DNA from: Advenella mimigardefordensis DPN7
GTDB lineage: Bacteria > Pseudomonadota > Gammaproteobacteria > Burkholderiales > Burkholderiaceae_B
Length of the DNA stretch: 64,000 nt
Direction: 5' to 3'
Assembly (NCBI RefSeq): GCF_000521505.1
Contig: NZ_CP003915.1
Coordinates: forward strand, 2,232,001-2,296,000
Under the pieces are notes generated by a model that worked only from the letters and a program-made list of their open reading frames with translations, was not told the DNA's origin and made no database searches. A program made the translations under genes and the position numbers. Shown here one piece after another: positions 44,222 to 53,196 of the stretch (positions are counted from its first letter, which is position 1; each line of letters begins with the position of its first letter).

Positions 44222-45160
44222 TTAGGCATGATCGGCGTCTGCCTGCTGGTGGGCCGGATGATCAACGGTAAGAAATTTTAATCGAAGCAGCGTGTCTTTG
44301 GTCAGTTCAACAATCGCGTCGATGCCAGGATTATGGGTGGCGGTCATATACGAGATGTAGAACCCTGCTGGCTCTATGGGAGGCGAGCAGGGCAGGGTGC
44401 GCATGGCACCCGACGCCAGCATCTCCTGTAATAAAGGCAGGGGCAGGATAGCGATGGCGTGACCAGCAGCAACCAACCTGGCAATCAAGGCAAGCGAATT
44501 ACTTGTATTCAGCGATCTGGCCTTCACTCCCCCGGAGTGCAGCCATCCATCAACGACAGCATAGAGTGTCGATGGTGCCGAATGGGTCGCGATACTTAAA
44601 CCATGCGCATCAGTCGGTTTGAATGGTGCTGGCAAAGCCGGTGCAGACGAAGACGCCACCCAGGCAAAGGGCATCCATCCGATAAAGCTATCTGTCGCTT
44701 CAGCGCCAGTGGACGGGTTCGTCAGGATCGCGATGTCCAGCTCTTTGGCATTGAGCTTCTGATTCAATATGGATCCCACATCAACCGTGATTTCCAGATC
44801 AAGCGATGGAAAGTGTTCCTTGATTTTCGCAATCACAGCAGTAAGGCCCACCGTTGCGGAGCATTCATCTGCACCAAGGCGTAACTTTCCGCCAGGGCTT
44901 CGGTCTTTGCGAAAATGTTCAAGCTGTCGACTGCTATTGAGTGCCTGATCTGCATGGCGCAATGCGGCTGTGCCGATGTCCGTCAGGGTGACACGTTGCC
45001 GCGTCCGTTCAAAAAGCCTGGCATCCAGCGCGTCCTCCAGTTCCTTTATACGTGCAGATACGGCTGGCTGCGATAGGTGCAAGTGCCTTGCCGCCGCATG
45101 AATACTGCCCAAATGAGCAGCCCAATAAAAGGCCTCCATCTGACTTAGGGTAATCCTCAT
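44222..45160 (-). CDS. LysR-type transcriptional regulator
   Basis: 312 residues. The start L-S-Q-M-E-A-F-Y-W-A-A-H-L-G-S-I-H-A-A-A-R and the HTH S-Q-P-A-V-S-A-R-I-K-E-L-E are near-copies of the regulator at 38177. It is divergent from the second GHFR-type RraA gene (45295) and its TRAP transporter, so it is their likely regulator. The 134-bp intergenic region has the direct repeat GTGTACT at about 45245 and 45255. Confidence 0.9.
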   Translation of the reverse strand: MRITLSQMEAFYWAAHLGSIHAAARHLHLSQPAVSARIKELEDALDARLFERTRQRVTLTDIGTAALRHADQALNSSRQLEHFRKDRSPGGKLRLGADECSATVGLTAVIAKIKEHFPSLDLEITVDVGSILNQKLNAKELDIAILTNPSTGAEATDSFIGWMPFAWVASSSAPALPAPFKPTDAHGLSIATHSAPSTLYAVVDGWLHSGGVKARSLNTSNSLALIARLVAAGHAIAILPLPLLQEMLASGAMRTLPCSPPIEPAGFYISYMTATHNPGIDAIVELTKDTLLRLKFLTVDHPAHQQADADHA

Positions 45161-45294
45161 GATAAGAAATATCTCTCAAGTAAGGGGGATTTTTGATTAT
45201 TGTGAGCACAAGACTGCGTGATATTCTGCTCGTGACTTGATGGTGTGTACTTTAGTGTACTCATTTTTATCCACTTAATATTATCACGATTAAC

Positions 45295-45966
45295 ATGTAC
45301 CTGATTCATCCCTTGCCACCTCCCATTTGCACGCAAGACCTGGCATTACTGAAGCGCGCTGAACCGGCTACAGTCGGACATTTCCGTACTGTTGGCTTCA
45401 TGGACTCAGCTATTCGGGCCCATGTCCGCGATCTGCGGATCGCGGGTACTGCAGTGACGGTCAGGATGCCGGGTACCGATGGCGGCATTTTGCATTATGC
45501 CATGGGGTGCGTTCGACCGGGCGATGTGCTGGTCATTGACCGATGCGGTGAAGCGATAACCGCTGCCTTTGGCGGTGCCATGGCTTATGCCGCGAGTCAG
45601 GCCGGTGTCGTTGCACTGATCGTCGATGGCTGCGTTACTGACCTGGGAGAGCTAAGAGAACATGGTGTGCCGGTGTGGTCGCGAGGCCCATCCGTCGTTA
45701 CGACACGGGTGCTTGGTCAGGATGGCGAATTTTGTGCTCCGATCAGTTGCGGTGGCGTACCGGTTCAGCCTGGAGATGCGATATTGGCTGATGAAAACGG
45801 CGTGCTGGTCTTGCCGCGCGACCAGATAGGTGCGGCAGCGCAACAGGCGATCGCATTTCAGGAGCACGAGAAACAGACATTGGCACGGTTACGTGCCGGT
45901 GAAAAATTTCCCGACATTGTCGGCAGCCGTGCCGCTATTGAAAAAAATACTGTCACTGCCCTTTAA
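45295..45966 (+). CDS. Divergent RraA-superfamily protein (GHFR type, no catalytic Arg)
   Basis: 223 residues, the same length as the protein at 37391 and alignable without gaps. It shares the altered motifs: V-G-H-F-R near 27-31, F-G-G-A-M near 92-96, and T115-D116 in V-D-G-C-V-T-D-L-G-E-L. The retained Asp could still bind metal, but the substrate-orienting Arg is missing. It is the first gene of a unit with a complete TRAP transporter 39 bp downstream. A lyase, hydratase or tautomerase role on the TRAP ligand is possible. The real reaction is unknown. Confidence 0.85.
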   Translation: MYLIHPLPPPICTQDLALLKRAEPATVGHFRTVGFMDSAIRAHVRDLRIAGTAVTVRMPGTDGGILHYAMGCVRPGDVLVIDRCGEAITAAFGGAMAYAASQAGVVALIVDGCVTDLGELREHGVPVWSRGPSVVTTRVLGQDGEFCAPISCGGVPVQPGDAILADENGVLVLPRDQIGAAAQQAIAFQEHEKQTLARLRAGEKFPDIVGSRAAIEKNTVTAL

Positions 45967-46005
45967 TTGAGCGTTCATTTTTTGATTTACCGAGGAGAGA
46001 AATTC

Positions 46006-47040
46006 ATGAAAAAAATAATATCCACCCTTGTTATGGCCACTGCAAGCGTGTATGCAAACGCACAGGATCTGCCCAAAACCCATTTCAAGGTGGTCGGCGG
46101 AGGAAGTCACAACTACACATTCGGTTCAACGGAAAAGCCGTTCTGGGAGGAGACACTGCCTAAAGCATCGGCAGGTCAGGTCACTGCGGATCTCAGCGGC
46201 TTATCTGAAAGCGGGCTCAAGGGGCCTGAAGTCGTCAGACTGATGCGCACAGGTGCAATCGATATCGGCATGGGTGTATTCGCCTATGTGAGCAGTGATG
46301 ACGCGCTGTTTGAAGGCGTAGATTTGCCCGGTATGGCACCGGATATTGATAAGGCACACTCAATCGCCAAGGCATATCGGCCTGTACTGGACAAGCGCAT
46401 GCGGGAGCGACATGGCATCAAGTTGCTTGCGACCGCTTCGTATACGGCGCAGGTATTTTTTTGTCGCGAACCGGTGAAGCAATTGAGTGACCTCAAAGGC
46501 AAAAAGGTGCGTACGCGTGGCCGGAACATGGCCGACTATGTGAGTGCATTGGGTGCGACTTCAGTTACCTTGCCCTTTGCCGAGGTAGTAACTGCACTGC
46601 AAACCGGCGTCATCGATTGCGCCGTGACAGGAATAGGTTCGGGCAATGCTGCAAAGTGGTTCGAAGTGGCCAATAATCTCTACAACCTGCCGATAGACTG
46701 GTCTGTAGGCTTCTATGGTATTGGGTTGAAGCGCTGGCAAAAACTGGATCCTGCAGTACAGAAGCTATTAGAGGAACAGGCACAGGTGCTGGAAGATCGC
46801 TTCTGGGCTGAAACCAAGCGGGAGAATAACTTTGCCCTTGCATGCAATACCGGACAGGGTGAATGTCAGATTCACCAGAAAGCTCAAATGGTGGCGGCAG
46901 CACCGAGTGCACAGGAGCAGGAAACCCTGCAGGGCATTGCCCGGAAAGTTGCACAGGAGTGGGGTGCACGTTGTGGCAAAGATTGCGTACAACAATGGAA
47001 TGAAACGGCTGGCAAGGCGGCGGGCATCACGTTACCTTGA
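46006..47040 (+). CDS. TRAP transporter substrate-binding protein (DctP family)
   Basis: 344 residues from the ATG at 46006, with GAGGAGAG upstream. Signal peptide to Y-A-N-A-Q near 18-20. D-L-K-G-K-K-V-R-T-R-G-R and the conserved ligand-carboxylate Arg region, V-V-T-A-L-Q-T-G-V-I-D-C-A, and W-S-V-G-F-Y are typical. Three cysteines in the C-terminal third (C-N-T-G-Q-G-E-C, R-C-G-K-D-C) are unusual and may form disulphides. It binds an organic acid in the periplasm. Confidence 0.92.
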   Translation: MKKIISTLVMATASVYANAQDLPKTHFKVVGGGSHNYTFGSTEKPFWEETLPKASAGQVTADLSGLSESGLKGPEVVRLMRTGAIDIGMGVFAYVSSDDALFEGVDLPGMAPDIDKAHSIAKAYRPVLDKRMRERHGIKLLATASYTAQVFFCREPVKQLSDLKGKKVRTRGRNMADYVSALGATSVTLPFAEVVTALQTGVIDCAVTGIGSGNAAKWFEVANNLYNLPIDWSVGFYGIGLKRWQKLDPAVQKLLEEQAQVLEDRFWAETKRENNFALACNTGQGECQIHQKAQMVAAAPSAQEQETLQGIARKVAQEWGARCGKDCVQQWNETAGKAAGITLP

Positions 47041-47067
47041 ACAGCCACGATATAAAGGGTTTTGTAT

Positions 47068-47691
47068 ATGGAACTGCAAACATTTGCGCCCAAGCGCATG
47101 CTTGACGCCGTCGCTCGCTGCGGAGCCTGGATAGGCGGTGCCTGCCTGTTGGTTTCCTCTATGCTGATTGTGATTGATCTGGTCATGCGAAAGTGGATAG
47201 GATGGTCAATGGGTGGCGCCGATGAAATTGCCGGGTATGTACTGGCAATCGTTAGTGCCTGGGCATTTCCGATCACGCTGCTGCGCCGGTCACATATTCG
47301 TGTGGACGTTGTTTATACCCATTTGCCACGCCAGGTACGTATCGGACTCGATCTGTTTGCGTTGTTTTGTCTGGGCGTGTTCGTCGCCGTATTGACGTAT
47401 CACGCATGGCAAGTACTGGCAGATTCGATTTCTTTCAATGCCGTGTCGAATACACCATTGCAGGTGCCTCAATGGATTCCACAGTCACTATGGTTCGCAG
47501 GGTATGTATTTTTCCTGATCACCATTCTGGCGCTGATGTTCTGCGCCGTTTATCTGATTGTAAAGCGCAGACCACGTGAGGTCAGTGCACTGATCGGCAT
47601 CCATTCTGTAGAAGAAGAAATCAATGAAGAGGTGGTCCTTGAAACGGACCCGTGTCCCACCCATCAGGCTTTGGCCGTCGCGGAGAAATAA
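47068..47691 (+). CDS. TRAP transporter small membrane subunit (DctQ)
   Basis: 207 residues from the ATG at 47068, with AAAGGG upstream. Four transmembrane helices lie at about 18-40, 55-72, 95-115 and 140-163. The DctQ-family W-x-F-P-I-T-L-L-R-R-S-H-I-R-V-D segment is near 73-88. The C-terminal acidic tail of about 35 residues is longer than usual. It is followed 3 bp later by dctM. Confidence 0.92.
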   Translation: MELQTFAPKRMLDAVARCGAWIGGACLLVSSMLIVIDLVMRKWIGWSMGGADEIAGYVLAIVSAWAFPITLLRRSHIRVDVVYTHLPRQVRIGLDLFALFCLGVFVAVLTYHAWQVLADSISFNAVSNTPLQVPQWIPQSLWFAGYVFFLITILALMFCAVYLIVKRRPREVSALIGIHSVEEEINEEVVLETDPCPTHQALAVAEK

Positions 47692-47694
47692 GCC

Positions 47695-48984
47695 ATGTTG
47701 TCGTTTACCGTTCTTTTCTTGTTAGGGCTGCTCGCGATGAGCGTCACTGCCGCCGCTACGGTCGGGGTGTTGGGCTTAGCACTTTCCGAGTTATTTTCAC
47801 CACTGCCGCTTAGCAATGCCATCGGTGAGCTAGCCTGGGGTTCGAGCGCCGAATTCCTGCTGGTGGCAATCCCGCTTTACGTACTGATGGGCGAATTGCT
47901 TGTTTGCTCAGGCATTGCGGGCCGCATGTACGGAGCCGTATCAAAATGGGTTTCCTGGCTTCCTGGCGGACTCATGAACGCGAATATCGGCGCATCTGCG
48001 CTCTTTTCGGCTACCAGCGGATCCAGCGTTGCCACGGCCGCAACCATCTCAACGCTTGCACTGCCGGAACAGCGTAAAGCCGGATACAGCGCGCCGCTTT
48101 TTCTCGGATCAATCGCGGCTGGAGGAACGCTGGGAATTCTTATTCCTCCATCAATCAATATGATTGTATTTGCGCTGATCGCTAACGTCTCCGTTCCAAA
48201 GCTTTACCTGGCCGCAACGGTACCGGCCCTGATTCTGACGAGCATGTTCGTTCTCGTGATTGTTGGTATTGGCGTGCTGCGACCGGGCGTGACAGGAAAG
48301 CCGGTAGAGGTGACGTGGCGCGAACGACTTGAAAGTTTGCCTCACTTGTTACCGCCGCTGGCCATCTTCGTATTGGTAATCGGTGTTATCTATAGCGGCA
48401 TTGCCACGGCCAGCGAATCGGCTGCGCTGGGCGTTATTGCAGCACTCGGGCTTGCGTGGTCAAAGAAGGCGCTCAACCTGACGACGCTGCGACATGCCTT
48501 TGAGTCCACCATGCGCACTACCGGTATGATCATTCTGATCACGCTATCGGCATTCTTCCTCAACTTCGTCCTTTCTTCTATCGGCCTGACAACAGAACTT
48601 GTTGATTTCGTCGTGGGACTGCAACTATCTCCCATGGGCACGATGCTGGCGTTGATTGCATTTTATATTCTTCTGGGATGCTTTATGGATACGCTCGCAA
48701 TGATGGTGATGACTGCGCCTCTGACTGTGCCGATTGTCGTGGCCATGGGTTTCGATCCAATCTGGTTTGGCGTCATGCTTATCCTGCTGTGTGAAATGGG
48801 GCAGTTAACACCGCCATTCGGCATCAATCTGTTTGTTGTTCAGAGTATCCGGGCTGAAGGTAAATTTATCGATGTGATTATTGGCGCATTGCCATTTTGC
48901 CTGGCGTTGTTGCTTATGCTCGGCTTGCTCTTAGTGTTGCCGCAGATTGCGCTATGGCTTCCGACGCAGTTCTCTGTCTCTTAA
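47695..48984 (+). CDS. TRAP transporter large membrane subunit (DctM)
   Basis: 429 residues with about twelve helices. The family motif G-A-S-A-L-F-S-A-T-S-G-S-S-V-A-T-A-A-T and P-P-S-I-N-M-I-V-F, then G-C-F-M-D-T-L-A-M and T-P-P-F-G-I-N-L-F, mark the sodium-coupled transport core. With the DctP and DctQ genes it forms a complete transporter. A hairpin follows the stop. Confidence 0.95.
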   Translation: MLSFTVLFLLGLLAMSVTAAATVGVLGLALSELFSPLPLSNAIGELAWGSSAEFLLVAIPLYVLMGELLVCSGIAGRMYGAVSKWVSWLPGGLMNANIGASALFSATSGSSVATAATISTLALPEQRKAGYSAPLFLGSIAAGGTLGILIPPSINMIVFALIANVSVPKLYLAATVPALILTSMFVLVIVGIGVLRPGVTGKPVEVTWRERLESLPHLLPPLAIFVLVIGVIYSGIATASESAALGVIAALGLAWSKKALNLTTLRHAFESTMRTTGMIILITLSAFFLNFVLSSIGLTTELVDFVVGLQLSPMGTMLALIAFYILLGCFMDTLAMMVMTAPLTVPIVVAMGFDPIWFGVMLILLCEMGQLTPPFGINLFVVQSIRAEGKFIDVIIGALPFCLALLLMLGLLLVLPQIALWLPTQFSVS

Positions 48985-48993
48985 GTCACGCTG

Positions 48994-49028
48994 CAGCCAG
49001 GCTGAGCATGGTTACGCCCGCCTGGCTG
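48994..49028 (+). terminator. Hairpin after dctM
   Basis: CAGCCAGGC (48994-49002) and GCCTGGCTG (49020-49028) form a perfect 9-bp stem with a 17-nt loop. There is no T-run, so it may process or stabilise the TRAP mRNA and lower expression of the next gene. Confidence 0.4.
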
Positions 49029-49077
49029 TCGTGACCGTTATTGCAATTGTACTATTTTGATAAGGCGATATAATATA

Positions 49078-49653
49078 ATGAATACACCTGTTATATCCAC
49101 CGTTGAACTTCATTGTGAAATTGCAGATGAGGTTTCTTTCGCACCTTTCGGTATGCTGGTGCGACGACCAGAAAAGGTGGCGGCCAATCTGGCCAGCGGT
49201 GCCGTCGAGTCGTGGCGCTTACCGTTTACTTCGGGCTCTGACCCGCAAATTATGTTCAATCGGTATCATGACAAGGGACGTGAATTCTCTGTTATGGAAA
49301 AACACCTGCACGTGAGCCAATGCTTCTTCCCATTGGGCGGCGTTCCCTACATTATGGTTGTGGGCAAGGGGAGCGACGGGCGACAATCGGTAGCGCCGTC
49401 GGATGTCAGGGCTTTCTATATAGAGGGAGACTGCGGCGTTCTCCTGTGGCAGGATGTATGGCATTCGCTCGCTCGATTTCCGGTAGGTGCTGCATATATT
49501 GATCTGGCCTTCATTACCGACCACGATACGCAACATGAAATTGAACGGCATCTGGCCGGCGGCCCGCTTCCACAGCAAACTGAGTTCGTCGATTTTGCAC
49601 ATACGCATCAAACCCGGTTTCTTGTACAGGATCCGCAAGGCCGGCAAGGCTGA
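49078..49653 (+). CDS. Ureidoglycolate lyase (AllA)-family protein
   Basis: 191 residues from the ATG at 49078. The cupin-like AllA fold is suggested by F-A-P-F-G-M-L-V near 18-25, the H-L-H-V-S-Q-C-F-F-P-L-G-G segment near 75-87 and W-H-S-L-A-R-F near 129-135. AllA splits ureidoglycolate to glyoxylate and urea. It is about 25 residues longer than typical AllA, and no other allantoin gene is present, so a related carboxylate lyase reaction is equally likely. It follows the TRAP genes and ends in a strong terminator. Confidence 0.8.
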   Translation: MNTPVISTVELHCEIADEVSFAPFGMLVRRPEKVAANLASGAVESWRLPFTSGSDPQIMFNRYHDKGREFSVMEKHLHVSQCFFPLGGVPYIMVVGKGSDGRQSVAPSDVRAFYIEGDCGVLLWQDVWHSLARFPVGAAYIDLAFITDHDTQHEIERHLAGGPLPQQTEFVDFAHTHQTRFLVQDPQGRQG

Positions 49654-49694
49654 TGGATACTACTGGCTAGCCTTGATAAAAGGATATCAGAACG

Positions 49695-49722
49695 ATGGCG
49701 GGCATAATGCCCGCCATTTTGT
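49695..49722 (+). terminator. Strong intrinsic terminator
   Basis: ATGGCGGGCAT and ATGCCCGCCAT (49695-49717) form an 11-bp stem with a one-base gap, followed by TTTTG. It ends the RraA-TRAP-AllA unit. It also lies just past the stop of the minus-strand amidase and could act on both strands. Confidence 0.88.
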
Positions 49723-49744
49723 TGGTCTGTGATTATTTCATTTG

Positions 49745-51094
49745 TTATTGCATTTGTTGCTGGTGCAAACGGCGTACCTGCTCGTGCCAGTCAGTCTGTG
49801 CCTGCCATTGAATGGCCGCATGCAAGACGGCGGCATCCTGTCCGTAGCCTGCTACAAACTGCATCGAGGTTGGACGCTGATCGTGAGTAAAACCATTGGG
49901 AACCGCGATGGCGCAACCTTGAATCAGATTGACAAATCGGGTGTAAATGCCCAGGGGCCGCTGGGGATCGAATTGCGTCAGCCGGGTAGCAGGGGTGCTT
50001 GTTGTTGGTACAACCAGCATTCCGCCTGCGGGCAGCAGGGATTCAATTTGCTCGCGGTATTGACCTGCGCGATTGAGCAAATTGAAATAGCTGGCAAGAT
50101 CTGTTCTGCCTGACTGCGTGAGGCTCTCGCGTACAGCATCATCCAGTGGCGCCGCAGGATCATCTACCCATTGTCGATTGTTCAGATATCCTTCTGTTCC
50201 GGATAGCCCCGCCCAGACCTGTGACATTTGTGCAAAGCTCACAGGAATGCGAGCGATGCTGACTGGAAAACCAAGTGCCTCGCAACGTGCCTGGCTATCC
50301 CGATAGCTGGCCAGCATGTCTGCATCTGCTTCAGGCAAACTGGCATCATCCAGAAAAACCAGTGTCGGCAATGGCTGCGCTGTTGCCTGCTCCAGCCCTT
50401 TTTCCAGTACTTGACGCCGCGCCGCTGGCAACATCGCCCGATAGAGCAAACGTACATCGCTTGCGGTACGCGCCATTGGGCCAACCACGTCAAAGCGCTG
50501 ACTGAGCGCCGCCACACCTTTGGTGCTGACCCACCCCGGGGAACCCTTAAGTCCCGTAATGCCGCACCAGGATGAGGGGATGCGTACCGAACCCCCTGTA
50601 TCGGTTCCCAACGCGGCCGGCACTAACCCGGCAGCGACTGCACTGGCCGAACCGTTGCTTGAGCCGCCAGAGAAATAGACATCTGATGCGTCAATCGGAT
50701 TGAGCGGGCGACCCAGAGGACTTACACCCCAGCCGCTCATGGCAAACTCGGTGGTATGGCTTTTGCCGGCGATGACGGCGCCTTCGCCCAGAAGATTGGC
50801 GATTACCAAGGCATGCTGTTGCGGTCGCAGATCGACTGCGCGGCAACCAAGACGCGTAGGCATGCCAGCGACATCAATCAGGTCTTTCACGGCAAGAGGT
50901 ACGCCACTTAACATTGGTACGCTCTGGCTGCGCAGGAGACGTTCCTGAACTGGTTCCTCTGCAAGATGGACGAAAGCGCGTACATTTTCATTACGTTTGC
51001 GTATGAATTGCATTCTGTCTCGTATCAATGCGTCCCGCTCAGCGGCCGTTTGCTGCGTTATGCAGTTATCGATCGAATCCAGGAATAAAGCCAT
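49745..51094 (-). CDS. Amidase-signature hydrolase
   Basis: 449 residues. Triad: Lys in V-A-V-K-D-L-I-D, Ser in G-G-S-S-N-G-S-A, Ser in G-T-D-T-G-G-S-V-R. AGGAG lies 7-8 bp before the ATG at 51094. Only distantly like the amidase at 36006. Flanked by the AllA gene and a divergent FCD regulator, it may release an acid or ammonia from an amide or ureide substrate of the same pathway. Confidence 0.9.
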   Translation of the reverse strand: MALFLDSIDNCITQQTAAERDALIRDRMQFIRKRNENVRAFVHLAEEPVQERLLRSQSVPMLSGVPLAVKDLIDVAGMPTRLGCRAVDLRPQQHALVIANLLGEGAVIAGKSHTTEFAMSGWGVSPLGRPLNPIDASDVYFSGGSSNGSASAVAAGLVPAALGTDTGGSVRIPSSWCGITGLKGSPGWVSTKGVAALSQRFDVVGPMARTASDVRLLYRAMLPAARRQVLEKGLEQATAQPLPTLVFLDDASLPEADADMLASYRDSQARCEALGFPVSIARIPVSFAQMSQVWAGLSGTEGYLNNRQWVDDPAAPLDDAVRESLTQSGRTDLASYFNLLNRAGQYREQIESLLPAGGMLVVPTTSTPATRLTQFDPQRPLGIYTRFVNLIQGCAIAVPNGFTHDQRPTSMQFVAGYGQDAAVLHAAIQWQAQTDWHEQVRRLHQQQMQ

Positions 51095-51250
51095 TAAAAA
51101 CTCCTTTGTCGTGGTGTGTTCCAGGGGAATCTGTCCTGCATATCTTTGCCGGACAGACTACGAAAGTGCAGAGTCCGAGGATACAGGGAAACGTCACGGC
51201 CGAAGAAAAAAAATTTTTATCAATTAACCGGCTTGGGGTTATCACAAATG

Positions 51251-51269
51251 CACTGCAGGCAGGGCAGTG
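51251..51269. promoter_or_regulatory. Short inverted repeat, possible FCD-regulator operator
   Basis: CACTGC (51251-51256) and GCAGTG (51264-51269) are reverse complements with a 7-nt spacer, in the 247-bp region between the divergent amidase and GntR genes. The arms are short, so this is weak. Confidence 0.25.
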
Positions 51270-51341
51270 TTTGTTGCACAATGACGCGTTAAATGACAAA
51301 ATCTCCCGTTCAGGCAGTACGATTGTGCCAGGAGAAGCCAA

Positions 51342-52106
51342 ATGACAAAAGATACCCAGTCCAGTCCCAGAAAAAAAGCCCTGTCGGCCCAGGTCGCAGA
51401 CCAATTGCGCGCGCGCATAGAGCGGGGCGAGTACGCGCCAGGCGATAAACTGCCTACGGAACCCGTGCTTATTGAACAGTTCGGCTACAGTCGAACGGTT
51501 ATTCGCGAGGCCATCGCCGCCCTGAGGGCCGATCGATTGCTGGAATCGCGGCAGGGCGCGGGCGTATTCGTGCTAGCCCCCCCGGAGCCTTCTGAGCTGA
51601 CGTTGCTGCTGGCCCCCGCCTCAGACCGAATTTCTGACATTATCGAAGAACTGGAATTGCGCATCGGCATAGAGGTAGAGGCTGCAGGATTGGCAGCCTT
51701 ACGCCGGTCGCCAGCTCAGGAAGCCGAGATTTTGTACCAAATAGAATGGTTTGCTCAACTCAGCCAGGCAGGCAAACCTACAGATGAAGCCGATTTTTGC
51801 TTTCATATGGCCATCGCTGCGGCCACCAACAATGCACGATTCAAGTCGTTCCTTGGGCACATCGGCCGTCGCATGATTCCACGCGTGAAATTACGCAGTA
51901 TCACCGGAGGTATGGATCTGCCCAGTCGGGATCATACAATCCTGGCGGAACATTCCGCGATCGCGGCCGCCATCAGCGCAGGGGATGCTCAATTGGCGCG
52001 CGAAGCAATGCGTACGCATTTGCAAATCGGCCTGCAACGCTACCGATCGATGGCACGTAAGGCGGGTGTCTCGCTTCCTGAGCAAATAACAGACGCAAAA
52101 GCCTGA
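51342..52106 (+). CDS. GntR-family regulator, FCD (FadR) subfamily
   Basis: 254 residues. The winged HTH reads Y-A-P-G-D-K-L-P-T-E-P-V-L-I-E-Q-F-G-Y-S, then R-T-V-I-R-E-A-I-A-A-L. The FCD domain shows the metal/ligand residues D-x-x-F-H (E-A-D-F-C-F-H) and two further His (D-H-T, E-H-S). Regulators of this group control sugar-acid operons such as uxu, gar and gud. It precedes kdgD by about 100 bp and probably represses it. Confidence 0.92.
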   Translation: MTKDTQSSPRKKALSAQVADQLRARIERGEYAPGDKLPTEPVLIEQFGYSRTVIREAIAALRADRLLESRQGAGVFVLAPPEPSELTLLLAPASDRISDIIEELELRIGIEVEAAGLAALRRSPAQEAEILYQIEWFAQLSQAGKPTDEADFCFHMAIAAATNNARFKSFLGHIGRRMIPRVKLRSITGGMDLPSRDHTILAEHSAIAAAISAGDAQLAREAMRTHLQIGLQRYRSMARKAGVSLPEQITDAKA

Positions 52107-52131
52107 TTACGCTTACGCATCACAATTGCGA

Positions 52132-52160
52132 TTGACACTTCTCTAAAGTCATACTATGAT
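52132..52160 (+). promoter_or_regulatory. Sigma-70 promoter of kdgD
   Basis: Perfect TTGACA (52132-52137), a 17-bp spacer and TATGAT (52155-52160). It is the best promoter match I saw in the window. It lies within a long-spaced inverted repeat. Confidence 0.7.
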
Positions 52161-52189
52161 TTTGTTTAATTCATAATATTACTTTAGAG
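52141..52189. promoter_or_regulatory. Inverted repeat spanning the kdgD promoter
   Basis: CTCTAAAGT (52141-52149) lies between -35 and -10, and its exact reverse complement ACTTTAGAG lies at 52181-52189, 31 nt away and downstream of the start site. It could be two operator arms bridged by the FCD dimer. Confidence 0.5.
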
Positions 52190-52197
52190 GATAATGA

Positions 52198-53115
<918 letters not shown>

Positions 53116-53196
53116 TTTCTGTTTAGAACGGTGATACAACCCAATCCCGGCCGCCTGGTCGGGATAATCTGGAAACCTGTCATGGAGAACAACCAC

